DNA of 64,000 bases from Ga0077555 sp041397775 (GCA_041397775.1 JAWKWB010000008.1:62001-126000), one strand, 5' to 3'. Positions 1 through 9,623 are shown, counted from the first letter of the stretch. Notes: generated from the sequence alone by a model not told the origin. A program made the numbers and translations.

Positions 1-441
1 ATCTTCGATGAGCCCGAGCCCCGCCACGCCGATCCGGCGGCAGATCTCGACATCGTCGTCGCAGATCGCCGCGGCCTTGGCGTAGGCCGCCGCGGCACGC
101 TGTGCGCAAGGCAGCGGGGCCAGCACGTCACGCATGGTCTCGACGGCCCAGCGCAGGTTCACGGCCGTCGGCCGTTGCGCGGCCAGGTGTGCCGACCAAT
201 GCGCCAGGGCAGCATCCGAAGCATCGGCCCGCATCGCCAGCGCCACGCCGTAGGCCGCCGTCGCCCCGATGAGCGGCGCGCCGCGCACCTGCATGGTCTT
301 GATCGCGCGCGCAGCATCCTCGGCCGTGCGCAGGGCGAGGATCTCGAAGGTATGCGGCAGCTTCGTCTGGTCGATGACCTCCACCGACCAGCCGTCGGCA
401 GCGAGCCAGATCGTCCGGTAATGGCGGCCGTCGATGCGCAT
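1..441 (-). CDS. mtnA: S-methyl-5-thioribose-1-phosphate isomerase, 5' part only
   Basis: Isomerises 5-methylthioribose-1-phosphate to the ribulose form in the methionine salvage pathway, in the cytoplasm. Only the first 147 residues are in the window; the gene runs off the left edge. The visible part holds the family's motif RGAPLIGATAAYGVALAM and starts MRIDGRHYRTI, as typical for MtnA. The ATG at 439-441 lies four bases after the apt stop codon on the same strand, so apt and mtnA are almost certainly cotranscribed. Together with mtnP at 1677-2564 this forms a methionine salvage/adenine recycling group: MtnP frees adenine and methylthioribose-1-P, Apt recycles the adenine, MtnA takes the sugar. 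Confidence 0.9.
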   Translation of the reverse strand, partial: MRIDGRHYRTIWLAADGWSVEVIDQTKLPHTFEILALRTAEDAARAIKTMQVRGAPLIGATAAYGVALAMRADASDAALAHWSAHLAAQRPTAVNLRWAVETMRDVLAPLPCAQRAAAAYAKAAAICDDDVEICRRIGVAGLGLIED

Positions 442-445
442 GGTT

Positions 446-973
446 TCAGTGCCCCTCGAACGCCATCACCGTATCGACTTTGATGCCCAACGCCTCGATG
501 CGGCGCGCCCCGCCAAGCTCGGGCAGGTCGATGATGAAGGCCGCGCCGCCGATTTCACCTCCCAGCCGCCGGATCAGCTTGACGGCGGCCTCTGCGGTGC
601 CGCCGGTGGCGATCAGGTCGTCGACGAGCAGCACGCGCTTGCCCTTCGTGAGGGCGTCTTCATGCATTTCCAGCGTGTCGGTGCCGTATTCCAGGTCGTA
701 GCTCTCGCGGATCGTGCGCCACGGCAGCTTGCCCTTCTTGCGCACCGGGACGAAGCCGCAACCGAGCCGGTCGGCAATGGCGCCCGCAAGGATGAAACCG
801 CGCGCCTCGATGCCCGCGACGACGTCGATCGGCTCGGTACGGTAAGGCTCGACCATCCGCGCGATGGCAGCCTTGAACCCCTGCCCGTCCGCCAGCAGCG
901 TCGTGACGTCCCGGAACATGATGCCGGGCTTGGGATAGTCGGGGATCGTGCGGACAAGCGATTTCAGATCCAT
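446..973 (-). CDS. apt: Adenine phosphoribosyltransferase
   Basis: Converts adenine and PRPP to AMP plus pyrophosphate (purine salvage). The 175-residue length is normal. The start reads MDLKSLVRTIPDYPKPGI, the usual Apt N-terminus, and the PRPP-binding loop VLLVDDLIATGGTAEAA is in the C-terminal half. Two starts are possible: ATG at 971-973 or a TTG six bases upstream (977-979). The Shine-Dalgarno AGGAGG lies 5 nt before the TTG and 11 nt before the ATG, so the TTG cannot be excluded. The next gene, mtnA, begins four bases after its stop. A hypothetical gene on the opposite strand (1235-1654) separates it from mtnP. Confidence 0.95.
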   Translation of the reverse strand: MDLKSLVRTIPDYPKPGIMFRDVTTLLADGQGFKAAIARMVEPYRTEPIDVVAGIEARGFILAGAIADRLGCGFVPVRKKGKLPWRTIRESYDLEYGTDTLEMHEDALTKGKRVLLVDDLIATGGTAEAAVKLIRRLGGEIGGAAFIIDLPELGGARRIEALGIKVDTVMAFEGH

Positions 974-1234
974 GAGCAATTCGGCCTCCTCGTCGTTGGC
1001 GAATCATACCAACTGAGGTTGGAGGCGGGTAGGCCCCGAAGCACCCGACGGCAGCGCGCGCTCCCCGGGATTGCACGATTTGGCCGGGCTGTGACCGCAT
1101 CGTGCCTATTCCCGACAAAATGCGACAATATAGACGTCAGGATGCGAATCGCGCGTATTCCAGGCGGCCACGGCGAGTACCGAGGCCGGGCGCCGATGGA
1201 TATTGGCTCATCGAGTTCGTAGCGGGAGACGATC

Positions 1235-1654
1235 ATGGCCGAGCCTCATTTCGCCAACGAGGACGACTTGCCGCGCACGTTCCGGCGCGAACGGGAAGCG
1301 CGTGACCGGGAGCGCGAGGCACAACTCGCTGCCACCCAGGCGCCGCCGCCCTACGACTATCAGGAGCCAGCCCATGGCCCCGCGCCGGAGGCATATTTCG
1401 CGCCCGAAGCACCGGGCACCGTGACGCGGCTGGCGATCCCGTTTCCGCACCTCGTCTGGTTCTTCATGAAGGCGGTGATCGCCGCCATCCCCGCGCTGAT
1501 CCTGCTGACCGTCGTCCTGATCGGGCTCGGCCAGGGACTGAAGCGTTTCATGCCCGGCCTGCGCCAGTTCGAGATCATCGTGCGCACGCCCCAGGAGCCC
1601 GCCGCCAGCGCAGCCACTATCAAGGTCGTGCCGCCCGTCACGAAAGGGCGCTGA
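1235..1654 (+). CDS. Hypothetical protein with one membrane segment
   Basis: I do not recognise this 139-residue protein. Residues 1-60 are charged and proline-rich (Arg/Glu repeats, then PPP and AP-rich stretch) and look disordered. Residues about 72-103 hold a hydrophobic stretch (FFMKAVIAAIPALILLTVV) that would make one membrane helix, followed by a short Ala/Val/Pro tail. Third-position GC is high throughout, which supports real coding. A GGGAG sequence lies upstream of the ATG. It is inserted, on the opposite strand, between the apt-mtnA pair and mtnP. No function is proposed. Confidence 0.7.
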   Translation: MAEPHFANEDDLPRTFRREREARDREREAQLAATQAPPPYDYQEPAHGPAPEAYFAPEAPGTVTRLAIPFPHLVWFFMKAVIAAIPALILLTVVLIGLGQGLKRFMPGLRQFEIIVRTPQEPAASAATIKVVPPVTKGR

Positions 1655-1676
1655 AGCCCCGGCTTGCAGGCGGCCG

Positions 1677-2564
1677 TCAGGTTCGCCTGCCCGGCGACAG
1701 GACGCGGCCGGCCACCGCATCGAGCTTGGCCACGAGCAAGGGATCGCGTGCCTCGGGCGGCGTGATGATGGCGACATCGAGCGCCCGGTCGGAGCCGATG
1801 GGGCAGGCCGGATGCTGGCGCGGAAAATCCCGGGCGAGCCTGGTGACGATACGCTGCGCCTTGGCGACGTTGGCCGTCAACACCTTGATGACGGCGGCGA
1901 CATCGACCTCCGCGTGATCGGCGTGCCAACAGTCGTAGTCGGTGACCATGGCGACGGTCGCGTAGCAGATCTCCGCCTCGCGTGCGAGCTTGGCTTCGGG
2001 CATGTTGGTCATGCCGATCACGTCACAGCCCCAGGAACGATAGAGGTTAGATTCCGCCCGCGTGGAGAATTGCGGCCCCTCCATGACCAGGTACGTTCCC
2101 CCGCGCGTCAGCCCGATGCCTTCGGCGGCGGCGGCCTTGGCGATCTCGTCGGCCAGCGCGGGGCTGACGGGATCGGCAACGGAGACATGCGCCACGCACC
2201 CGGATGAAAAGAAGCTCTTGGTGCGGGCGAAGGTCCGGTCGATGAACTGGTCCACGAGAACGAAGTGCCCGGGCGGATATTCCTCCTTCAGCGACCCGCA
2301 GGCCGAGATCGAGACGAGATCCGTGACCCCCGCGCGCTTCAGGCAATCGATGTTGGCGCGATAGTTGATTTCGGACGGGGGGATGCGGTGCCCGCGTCCG
2401 TGACGGGGCAGGAAGCGCACGGGCAGGCCGTCCACCTCCGCAAACAACACCTTGTCCGAAGGCTGGCCCCAGGGAGTGTCGATCTCGACCCATCGCGGGT
2501 TCTCGAAGGCCGGCAAGTCGTAGAGCCCGCTTCCGCCGACAATTCCCAACACCGAACGGGTCAT
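1677..2564 (-). CDS. mtnP: S-methyl-5'-thioadenosine phosphorylase
   Basis: Phosphorolyses 5'-methylthioadenosine, the by-product of polyamine synthesis, to adenine and 5-methylthioribose-1-phosphate. 295 residues, the normal length. It begins MTRSVLGIVGGSGLYDLPAF, and RHGRGHRIPPSEINYRANI is the phosphate/substrate signature of the MTAP family. Later motifs include EGPQFSTRAES and GMTNMPEAKLAREAE, also family hallmarks. GGAGG lies 7 nt upstream of the ATG. The product adenine is the substrate of Apt (446-973) and the sugar phosphate is the substrate of MtnA (1-441). The gene for the 139-residue hypothetical protein separates it from them, so a shared transcript is not assured. Confidence 0.93.
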   Translation of the reverse strand: MTRSVLGIVGGSGLYDLPAFENPRWVEIDTPWGQPSDKVLFAEVDGLPVRFLPRHGRGHRIPPSEINYRANIDCLKRAGVTDLVSISACGSLKEEYPPGHFVLVDQFIDRTFARTKSFFSSGCVAHVSVADPVSPALADEIAKAAAAEGIGLTRGGTYLVMEGPQFSTRAESNLYRSWGCDVIGMTNMPEAKLAREAEICYATVAMVTDYDCWHADHAEVDVAAVIKVLTANVAKAQRIVTRLARDFPRQHPACPIGSDRALDVAIITPPEARDPLLVAKLDAVAGRVLSPGRRT

Positions 2565-2831
2565 CCCATATCCTCCCGATGTAACCGTTGCCGCACCATA
2601 GGGGCGGTCCGCGGCGAGTAAAGGCCGAGCTGCCAGCGTTCACCAAGTCTTCATCGCCCGCAACCGGCGGCATCGTTCTTGCGTTCCAACCGGACTGCGG
2701 GCCGGCTCCGGTGCCTTTCTCGAACGCTGTGCGCTCCATCACATCGTTCCGCAGGGCGGCGTCCTAGTTTGGGTCGACGCACACGCAGGCGGACACAGGT
2801 CTCGCCCGCACCAGGACCTCGGGAGGTCGTC

Positions 2832-3866
2832 ATGTTCGGAGTAAAAGCGACTGCAGTCTCGATTGCCGCCCTTGCCGCGCTGGCACTTTCAGGTTTGACG
2901 GCGGCTGCACAGCCCGCACCGCGTGCCCGCTCCAATCCGACCGCGCCGATCGCGAAGGCAGATTATCCCAATGCGCGCGCTGCCGAGGCGCGCTCCCAGC
3001 GTCTCTGCGAAGCGGCCACCGATCGCGTCTGGGTGCAACACGACCAGGGCACGTCCTGCATCGCCTATTACGCGACGCCGGCAACGGCACGCCCAGGTCC
3101 CACCGTCCTCTACTTCGAAGGCGACGTGCCCGCAGCAGAGCTTGCGCAGCCCAACTTCGAGCACAACTACCTCGTGCAAATGCGCAAGGCGTTCCAGACT
3201 TTCGCCCGACAGACCGGCGTGCGCTACGTTTTCATCGCGCGACCCGGCGTGTTCGGCTCGTCCGGAAATCACGGCTCGCGACGGAACGTGGCCGAAGTGC
3301 TGGCGATGAACGCGGCCGTGGACGCCATCAAGCAGCGGCTGGGCCTGGGGCAAGTGGTACTGGCCGGGCAGTCTGGCGGCTCCACCATCGCGGCCGCCCT
3401 GCTCACGCTCGGGCGCCCGGATATCGCGTGCGTCGTCCTCGGCTCGGGACTGCTTTCGGTCGTCGACATCGAACACGCCCATCGCATTCGCCAGGGCATC
3501 CCCACCTCGACCAAGGCGCTGATGCGCGTCTTCCTCTACGACCCGACGGATCGCCTGACGTGGATCCCCCACCAGCCCGGCCGCCGCATCTTCGTGCTGG
3601 GCGACCCCACCGATACACGGACCCCGTTCCCGCAGCAGCGCTCGTTTGCCGAGCACGTGCGGGCGCTCGGACATCACGCGACGACGATCGAAGTCGCGGG
3701 AACCGGCACCCTCATGCATAGCGTGGCGCATCTGACATTGCCCGCCGCAGGCCAGTGCGCGCGCGGCGTGGACGAAGCATCGATCCGGCGTCTCGTCGCC
3801 AGGGCTCCCGCACCGGTGGCCCGCGCTGCACCCCCGACGCGGACGTCACAACTCACGGTGCGATGA
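2832..3866 (+). CDS. Secreted alpha/beta-hydrolase-like protein
   Basis: 344 residues. The start chosen (ATG 2832) follows GGGAGG at 2821-2826. It gives a classic Sec signal peptide: MFGVKATAVSIAALAALALS then an Ala-rich cleavage region near residue 26. The longer frame upstream is Arg-rich and non-genic. The mature protein shows an alpha/beta-hydrolase nucleophile elbow, AGQSGGS, around residue 180. RIFVLGDPTDTRTPFPQQ then suits the acidic residue strand, and TLMHSVAHL suits the catalytic His. It is probably a periplasmic esterase or peptidase of the hydrolase fold; the substrate is unknown. It is convergent with petC, with a strong petC terminator between them. Confidence 0.75.
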   Translation: MFGVKATAVSIAALAALALSGLTAAAQPAPRARSNPTAPIAKADYPNARAAEARSQRLCEAATDRVWVQHDQGTSCIAYYATPATARPGPTVLYFEGDVPAAELAQPNFEHNYLVQMRKAFQTFARQTGVRYVFIARPGVFGSSGNHGSRRNVAEVLAMNAAVDAIKQRLGLGQVVLAGQSGGSTIAAALLTLGRPDIACVVLGSGLLSVVDIEHAHRIRQGIPTSTKALMRVFLYDPTDRLTWIPHQPGRRIFVLGDPTDTRTPFPQQRSFAEHVRALGHHATTIEVAGTGTLMHSVAHLTLPAAGQCARGVDEASIRRLVARAPAPVARAAPPTRTSQLTVR

Positions 3867-3900
3867 GCATCACGACTTCAGCCCTTCATCAGTCAGCAAA

Positions 3901-3930
3901 CGAAAAAGGGGCGCCGCAGAGGCGCCCCTT
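3901..3930 (-). terminator. Rho-independent terminator of petABC
   Basis: A perfect 10-bp stem (AAGGGGCGCC at 3906-3915 pairing with GGCGCCCCTT at 3921-3930) with a 5-nt loop, followed on the minus strand by TTTTTCG. It lies 50 bp past the petC stop and is oriented for petC. It also separates petC from the convergent hydrolase gene. Confidence 0.9.
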
Positions 3931-3979
3931 CGCATCTCAAACCCTCTGGCGGAAGCTCGGGCTCGACGAGCCCGCTGCC

Positions 3980-4861
3980 TCAGTGCGGGATCCGCGACCA
4001 GAGCTTGCGCTTCGCCATGTACAGCAGAACCGTCGTGACGAGCAGATACAGGAGAACCTTCCAGCCCATCGCCTTGCGCTCCTCGAGCTTGGGATCGCCA
4101 GCCCACGCAAGGAAAGCCGTCACGTCCTGCGCATACTGCGCAACCGTCATCGGCGAGCCGTCCTGATACTTCACGGCCTTGTCGGACAACGGCGCGATCA
4201 TCGCGATCTGATGACCGGGGAACGCCTTGTTGTAGCTCATCCCGTCCGCCAGCTTCATGCCCTGCGGTGCGTCGCTGTAGCCGGTCAGGATGGCGTAGAC
4301 GTAGTCGGAACCGCCCTCCTGATAGCCGATGGCGATGTCCTTGAGCATGTGCAGCGGGTGCGCGGCGACCGAGCCGTGATACTCGACCGTGCGCGCCTTC
4401 GTGATGAGGGACAGATCCGGCGGCAATGCGCCGTTCTGCGCGGCTCGCGCCGCCTTCTCGTTGTCATAGGGCCCCAGGATCGGGTCCGACATGCGGGCCG
4501 GGCGCTTGATGATCGCGCCCTTGCGGGTCGCGATATCACCCTGGTCGTTGGGACCATCGAAGATCTGGTTCGGCCAGGACGCGGCCAAGGCCTTCACGGA
4601 TTCGGGGGGGAACTGCGGCCCGCCCGGCTCCGAAAGATTGCGGAAATTGATCCGCTTCAGGCCGTGGCAGGAGGCGCAAACCTCCTTGAAGACCTGAAAG
4701 CCGCGCTGCAGTTGTGCCCGGTCGAAGTGGCCCTTGAAGCCTGCATACGACCAGGACTGCCGTTCGATCGCCGGAGCGTCATCCGCCGCCAGGACCGGAG
4801 CGCTCAGCGCCAGCACCAGCACACCGGCCGAGGCAACCCGAAGTGTCAACGATTTCATCAT
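3980..4861 (-). CDS. petC: Cytochrome c1 of the cytochrome bc1 complex
   Basis: Membrane-anchored c-type cytochrome that passes electrons from the Rieske protein to soluble cytochrome c. 293 residues. A Sec signal peptide (residues 1-25, ending APVLAADD) is followed by the heme site CASCH (Cys62, Cys65, His66) and KRINFRNLSEPGG just after it. A Met in the region around GHQIAMIAPLSD is the likely axial ligand. One C-terminal membrane helix (LLYLLVTTVLLYMAKRK) anchors it. Two adjacent ATG codons (4859-4861, 4856-4858) are both usable; GAGG lies 5-8 nt upstream. It is last in petABC, 15 bp after petB. Confidence 0.96.
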   Translation of the reverse strand: MMKSLTLRVASAGVLVLALSAPVLAADDAPAIERQSWSYAGFKGHFDRAQLQRGFQVFKEVCASCHGLKRINFRNLSEPGGPQFPPESVKALAASWPNQIFDGPNDQGDIATRKGAIIKRPARMSDPILGPYDNEKAARAAQNGALPPDLSLITKARTVEYHGSVAAHPLHMLKDIAIGYQEGGSDYVYAILTGYSDAPQGMKLADGMSYNKAFPGHQIAMIAPLSDKAVKYQDGSPMTVAQYAQDVTAFLAWAGDPKLEERKAMGWKVLLYLLVTTVLLYMAKRKLWSRIPH

Positions 4862-4876
4862 GGTGGCCTCTATTCC

Positions 4877-6148
4877 TCAGCGCTTCTCAGGGGCTGCTGC
4901 CGCACCGGTCGGATGACCGCTGCCGCCTTTGCCCAGCACTGCCTCCGTGATCGAGCGCGGCATCGGCGACGGTGTTTCAAGCACACCGACGATCGGCATG
5001 ATCACGAGGAAGAAGATGAAGTAGTAAGCGGTGAAGATACGCGCCATCACCACGTAGGTGCCCTCCGGCGGCTTCGCACCCAGGTAGCCCAGCGCGACGA
5101 CGGAGATGAAGTACAGCACCAGGAACCACTTGAAGATCGGGCGATAGCGGGCCGACCGAACCCGGCTGCGGTCGAGCCAAGGCAGGAACAGCAGGACCAG
5201 GATCGAACCGAACATGGCGATGACACCGCCGAGCTTGTCCGGAATCGCGCGCAGGATCGCGTAGAAGGGCAGGTAATACCACTCCGGCACGATGTGCGGC
5301 GGCGTCGCCAGCGGGTTCGCCTCGATGTAGTTGTCCGCATGGCCCAGGTAGTCCGGGGCGAAGAAGACGAACCACGAGAAGAAGATGATGAAGCAGAACA
5401 TCGCGAAGCCGTCCTTCATCACCGCGTAGGGCGCCATCGGAACCGAATCCGACTCCGACTTGATCTCGATGCCCGTCGGATTGTTCTGGCCCACGACGTG
5501 CAGCGCCCAAACGTGCAGCGCGACGACGCCCACGATCACGAACGGCAGGAGATAGTGCAGCGAGAAGAAGCGGTTGAGCGTAACGCCCGAAACCGAGTAC
5601 CCGCCCCACAGCCAATGCGTGATCGACTCGCCGACCACCGGAATGGCCGAGAACAGGTTGGTGATGACGGTGACGCCCCAGAAGCTCATCTGGCCCCAGG
5701 GAAGCGTATAGCCCAGGAAGCCCGTCGCCATCATCAGCAGGTAGATGACCACGCCCAGGATCCAGAGGATCTCACGCGGCGCCTTGTAGGAGCCGTAGTA
5801 GAGACCGCGAGCGATGTGGATGTAGACCGCGATGAAGAACATCGAGGCGCCGACCGCGTGGACATTGCGGATCAGCCAGCCGTAGTTCACGTCGCGGCGA
5901 ATGCTCTCGATCGCGTCGAAAGCCATCTTGTCGCTCGGGATGTAGTGCATCGCGAGCACGATGCCCGTGATGATCTGCACGCCGAGGCAGAACATCAAGA
6001 TGCCGCCGAACGTCCAGAGATAGTTGAGATTGCGCGGTGTCGGAAATTCGACGAACTGCCCGTGCATCATGCGCATGATGGGAAGGCGCTCGTCCAGCCA
6101 GTGCTCGAGGCGGGACGATGGCTTGTAGGATGATCCGTGATTTGCCAT
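4877..6148 (-). CDS. petB: Cytochrome b of the cytochrome bc1 complex
   Basis: Core integral membrane subunit of ubiquinol:cytochrome c oxidoreductase, carrying hemes bL and bH and both quinone sites. 423 residues with about eight hydrophobic helices. Visible landmarks are LAMHYIPSDK, the heme ligand helix around His97 and His111, HYLLPFVIVGVVALHVWALH in helix D, and the Qo-site motif PEWYYLPF. The C-terminal tail is Gly/Ala/Pro-rich. It lies between petA (14 bp upstream) and petC (15 bp downstream), all on the minus strand, so the three form one operon. Confidence 0.97.
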   Translation of the reverse strand: MANHGSSYKPSSRLEHWLDERLPIMRMMHGQFVEFPTPRNLNYLWTFGGILMFCLGVQIITGIVLAMHYIPSDKMAFDAIESIRRDVNYGWLIRNVHAVGASMFFIAVYIHIARGLYYGSYKAPREILWILGVVIYLLMMATGFLGYTLPWGQMSFWGVTVITNLFSAIPVVGESITHWLWGGYSVSGVTLNRFFSLHYLLPFVIVGVVALHVWALHVVGQNNPTGIEIKSESDSVPMAPYAVMKDGFAMFCFIIFFSWFVFFAPDYLGHADNYIEANPLATPPHIVPEWYYLPFYAILRAIPDKLGGVIAMFGSILVLLFLPWLDRSRVRSARYRPIFKWFLVLYFISVVALGYLGAKPPEGTYVVMARIFTAYYFIFFLVIMPIVGVLETPSPMPRSITEAVLGKGGSGHPTGAAAAPEKR

Positions 6149-6162
6149 GGGTCTCGCTTGCC

Positions 6163-6735
6163 TCAGCCGATCTTGATCTTCGTGTCGGAAACGAACTCGT
6201 AGGGCGGCACGTCCAGATTGCGCGGCGCGGGCCCCTTACGAATACGACCGGACGTATCGTAGTGCGAGCCGTGGCATGGGCAGAACCAGCCGTCGTAGTC
6301 GCCTTTGGCGTCGCCCAGTCCCTGGCCTTTGGGAATGCAACCCAAGTGTGTGCAGATGCCGACGAGGACCAGCCAGTTGGCCTTGCCCTTCTTGTGGCGG
6401 TTCGCATCCGTGGCCGGTGCGCTCTCGGGCAGAAGATCGTTGCGCGCGCTGGTATCCGGCAGATCCTTCAGCGGCGTTTTTTCCGCCTTCGCGATCTCGT
6501 CCTTGGTCCGGTTGCGGATGAAGAGCGGCTTGCCGCGCCACATCACGGTAATGGCCTGGCCCTCCTTGACGGGCGCGAGGTCGACTTCCACCGACGACAG
6601 CGCTTCCGTCGAAGCGTCGGGATTCATCTGCTGCACCAGCGGCCAGAGTGTCGCCGCGGCGCCCACAGCAGCCCAACTCCCGGCCGCAACGGTCAAGAAA
6701 TCGCGCCGGGTCGAGTGTTCCTTATCAGACGCCAA
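6163..6735 (-). CDS. petA: Rieske iron-sulfur subunit of the cytochrome bc1 complex
   Basis: Accepts electrons from ubiquinol through a [2Fe-2S] cluster. The N-terminus has a Tat signal/anchor (STRRDFLTVAAGSWAAVG). The cluster boxes are CTHLGC (Cys128, His130, Cys133) and CPCHGSHYD (Cys152, Cys154, His155) in the numbering used here; total 190 residues. I chose the TTG at 6733-6735 because AAGGAGG lies exactly 5 nt before it. The frame also holds an ATG at 6757-6759 (198 residues) with no good ribosome binding site, and the AAGGAGG would then lie inside the coding region. First gene of petABC; its promoter must lie in 6736-7154. Confidence 0.95.
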   Translation of the reverse strand: MASDKEHSTRRDFLTVAAGSWAAVGAAATLWPLVQQMNPDASTEALSSVEVDLAPVKEGQAITVMWRGKPLFIRNRTKDEIAKAEKTPLKDLPDTSARNDLLPESAPATDANRHKKGKANWLVLVGICTHLGCIPKGQGLGDAKGDYDGWFCPCHGSHYDTSGRIRKGPAPRNLDVPPYEFVSDTKIKIG

Positions 6736-7154
6736 AGCGGCCTCCTTGTTCCCTAACATCCCCGAACTGCATCCACACGACCTTCCAGCAGCCGCCCCTC
6801 GACGAGACAGCGCCGCCCGCTCGGGAGCGCAATACGAGCGTTCAACCGCCGTTTGGCCGATCGAACCTCGTCGCAACGATAGAATCGCCCTCCGCTCCCC
6901 CGGACAGGACGTTTTGACGCGCACTTCTTTTTGCATCCTTTCCCCAAAGGCACAAGGCGCGTCCCCGAGCCATTGTGGAGGCAATTTGGCGCATGGTCGC
7001 CGGGAGTCCCACAAGGCGCATGCCCCCGATCGAACCTGGGCAGGCACATGCCGTATCTTCCCGAGCGGCGAGGTCCGTGCAAAGCTTTCGGGCACCTTTG
7101 CGTCACCCTCTGGCGCGGACTTCCCGCTAGATCAATCGGATACCGGAGCTCGAC
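6736..7154. other. Divergent intergenic region, petABC / CoA-transferase
   Basis: 419 bp between the petA start on the minus strand and the CoA-transferase start on the plus strand. It must hold both promoters. The frames that cross it are Arg/Ser/Pro-rich with no recognisable domains, so I read it as non-coding. I could not assign a convincing sigma-70 box or regulator site. Confidence 0.6.
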
Positions 7155-9484
7155 ATGGCCAGCGCTCTCGATGGCACGACCGTTCTCGACCTTGGCAAGA
7201 CACCCGCTGCGGCCTTGGCCTCCATGTTTCTGAGCGACCACGGGGCGCGCGTACTTCGCGTCGTCGCGCCCGGAGAGGAGCCGATGCGCGACGGCGGCTT
7301 TCGCATCTGGGACCGCGGCAAGGCCTGGACCCGCCTCGATCTGGCGTCCGCCTTGCCCCATCTCGGCGCGGGCACGGAAGGAGCGAATCACGCCGCCGGA
7401 CGGCTGGCCCGCCTCATCGCCGCCGCCGATGTCCTGATCGACGACTTCGGCCCCTCCAGCCCGTTGCAGGGCCTGCTGCAACCCGACGAGCTCGCGCGCC
7501 TCAACCCCCGCCTCGTTCACTGCTCGATCACCGCCTACGGCAAGCACGGCCCTTATCGCGACGAGCCGCCTGTCGACGATCTGGTGCTGGCCCGCATGGG
7601 CGTCCTGGGCGGCATGCCGGGCTTTCGTCCGCCGCCGGTTCACGTCGTGCACCCCCTGCCGAGCGTCGGCGCGGCGCTTCTGGCCTGCAACGGCATCGCG
7701 GCAAGCCTCCTGGCGCGCGAGACGACCGGGCGCGGACGCAGCGTCGAGACGTCACTGATGGCGGGCGCGCTGCTCTATCATCCCAAGGTCGTGGGGAGCG
7801 GATCAAGCGGCACGTCTTCCAGACGCATCCTTCCGGCAGCGCGCCGTTCTACAGCCTCTATCGCTGCGCCGACGGCCGCTTTGTGCAACTCGGCTGCGTG
7901 CATGCAGCCTTCATCGCCGTTGCCGCCAGGCTCATGGGGCTCGACAAGCTCATCGAGGAACCGCGCTTCGACAAGGGCCGCGCAGGGGCGACACCGGCCG
8001 ACGACGCGGAGTTGCGGGCCGCCGTGGCGCACGTCATCGAGACGAAGCCGTTCCCGCAGTGGGCCGCGGAACTGGAGGCCGCCGACGTCCCCTTCGCCGA
8101 AGCACGGCAGACGCAGGAGAGCCTCGACGACCCGCAGATCACGCACAACGGCATGCTGGTCACGCTCGAAGACCCCGGCGTCGGCCCAATGGAGCAAATG
8201 GGCGTGCCGGTCGCGCTGAGCGCAACGCCGGGCCGCGTGCAAGGGCCGCGCCCGCGCGCCGAAACCGACGGCGACCTGGGCGCCCCGCGCGCGGCAACCG
8301 CAGGCGCCGGTGGCAACGAGCAGGCGCCGCCGCTCGACGGCGTGCGCATCCTGGAGATCACCAACCTGATCGCAGGCCCGACCGCCGGCCGCATCCTCGC
8401 CGACCTCGGCGCCGACGTGATCAAGCTGGAGCCGCCCGAGGGTGACATGTCCCGCCCGATCGGCCGCACGTACTTCTACAGCGTCAACTTCAACAAGCGC
8501 TCGATCGCCATCGACATGCGCAAGCCCGACGCCAAGCGCATCGTCCAGGCGATCGCGGCCAAGGCCGACGCGCTCGTCGCCAACCTGCGGCCGAAAGCCA
8601 CCGAACGCATGGGGATCGGCCCGGCCGTCAATCCGCGCCTCATCGAGACGCACCTGACCGGCTACGGCGCCACCGGCCCCTATTCGCATCGCCCCGGCAT
8701 CGATCCGCTGGCCCAGGCGATGATGGGCTTGAGCCGGGCCCAGGGCGGCAAGGAGAACCCACCGGTATTCCCGGCCCAGCTCGCACCGACCGACTACACG
8801 ACCGGCGCCATGGGCGCATTCGGCACCATCCTCGCGTTGTTGGAGCGCAAGCGGCACGGCACGGTGCAGCGCGTGGACGTCAATCTCCTGAGCGGCGGCA
8901 TCGTGCTGGCCTCCGAGTGGTTCACGCGCTATCGCGGACGGCCCGAGCGGCCGCTCGCCGACAAGGACCAGATGGGGCTGACGCCCTCTCACCGCCTGTT
9001 CCACGTCGCCGACGGCTGGGTCTACGTCACGGCGGATACGCCCGAACACCAGGCGGCACTGTGGCAGGTGGCGGGTGTCGATCCGTCCGCCTACGCAGCC
9101 GACGCCGGCGACGCACACCCCAACGAGACGCCGTTCGCACACGCCGTGGCCAAGGCCCTGGCCGGACGCACCTGCGCGGCACTGCTCGACGCCCTTGCCG
9201 CACACGGCGTTCCCGCAGCGCCCGCGATGGCTGGAGACAGCGAGATCTTCCTCGACGATCCCCACGCCGAAGCCAACGCCATGGTCGCCGTGCGCACGCA
9301 CCCCACCGCCGGACAGATCCGCGTCGCCTGGAACTACGTGAGCCTGCCCGGCACGCGCGCCACGGCCGGCCGGCACACGCCGCTGCTGGGCGAACACTCG
9401 CAGGAGGTCCTGCGCGAGATCGGCCTTGCCGAGGCCGAGGTCGCACGCCTCGCCGCCGACGGCACGATCGTGACGGAGCGCTGA
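7155..9484 (+). pseudogene. Tandem-domain CaiB/BaiF CoA-transferase (class III), frameshifted
   Basis: Class III CoA-transferases move CoA between acyl groups. The product has two such domains in tandem. The first (MASALDGTTVLDLGKTPAAA, DVLIDDFGPSS) is read from the ATG at 7155. The second (GVRILEITNLIAGPTAGRI, GADVIKLEPPEGD, TGYGATGPYSHRPGIDP) is read one frame away to 9484. The frames meet at a GGGG run at 7793-7796. One extra G there would give KVVGERIKRHVFQTHPSGS and restore a single reading frame of about 776 residues. So this is either a genuine one-base deletion or an assembly error. GGAG lies upstream of the start. Both halves keep family motifs and high third-position GC, which favours a recent or artefactual break. 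Confidence 0.85.
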
Positions 9485-9623
9485 GGCACGGCCGCGCGCC
9501 GCCCGCCCGGCCGGGTTGCGTGGACGGGCCAAAGGGTGTTGATAGGCGTCCATGCCTCCCGTAGCGTCGCGGGAGCGCAAGACCTCATGCCCTCTAGGCC
9601 CTTCGAGCGAGCGAGCCCCACTA

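Noticed and set aside
3755..6133. Very long open frame on the plus strand (about 790 codons) through petC and petB
   Set aside because: It is the antisense shadow of the petC/petB genes in a high-GC genome. The translation is Arg/His/Asp-rich without domains, whereas the minus strand encodes intact bc1 subunits.
7780..7810. Programmed frameshift in the CoA-transferase
   Set aside because: There is no slippery heptamer of the usual type and no clear downstream pseudoknot. A single-base indel in a G run explains it more simply.
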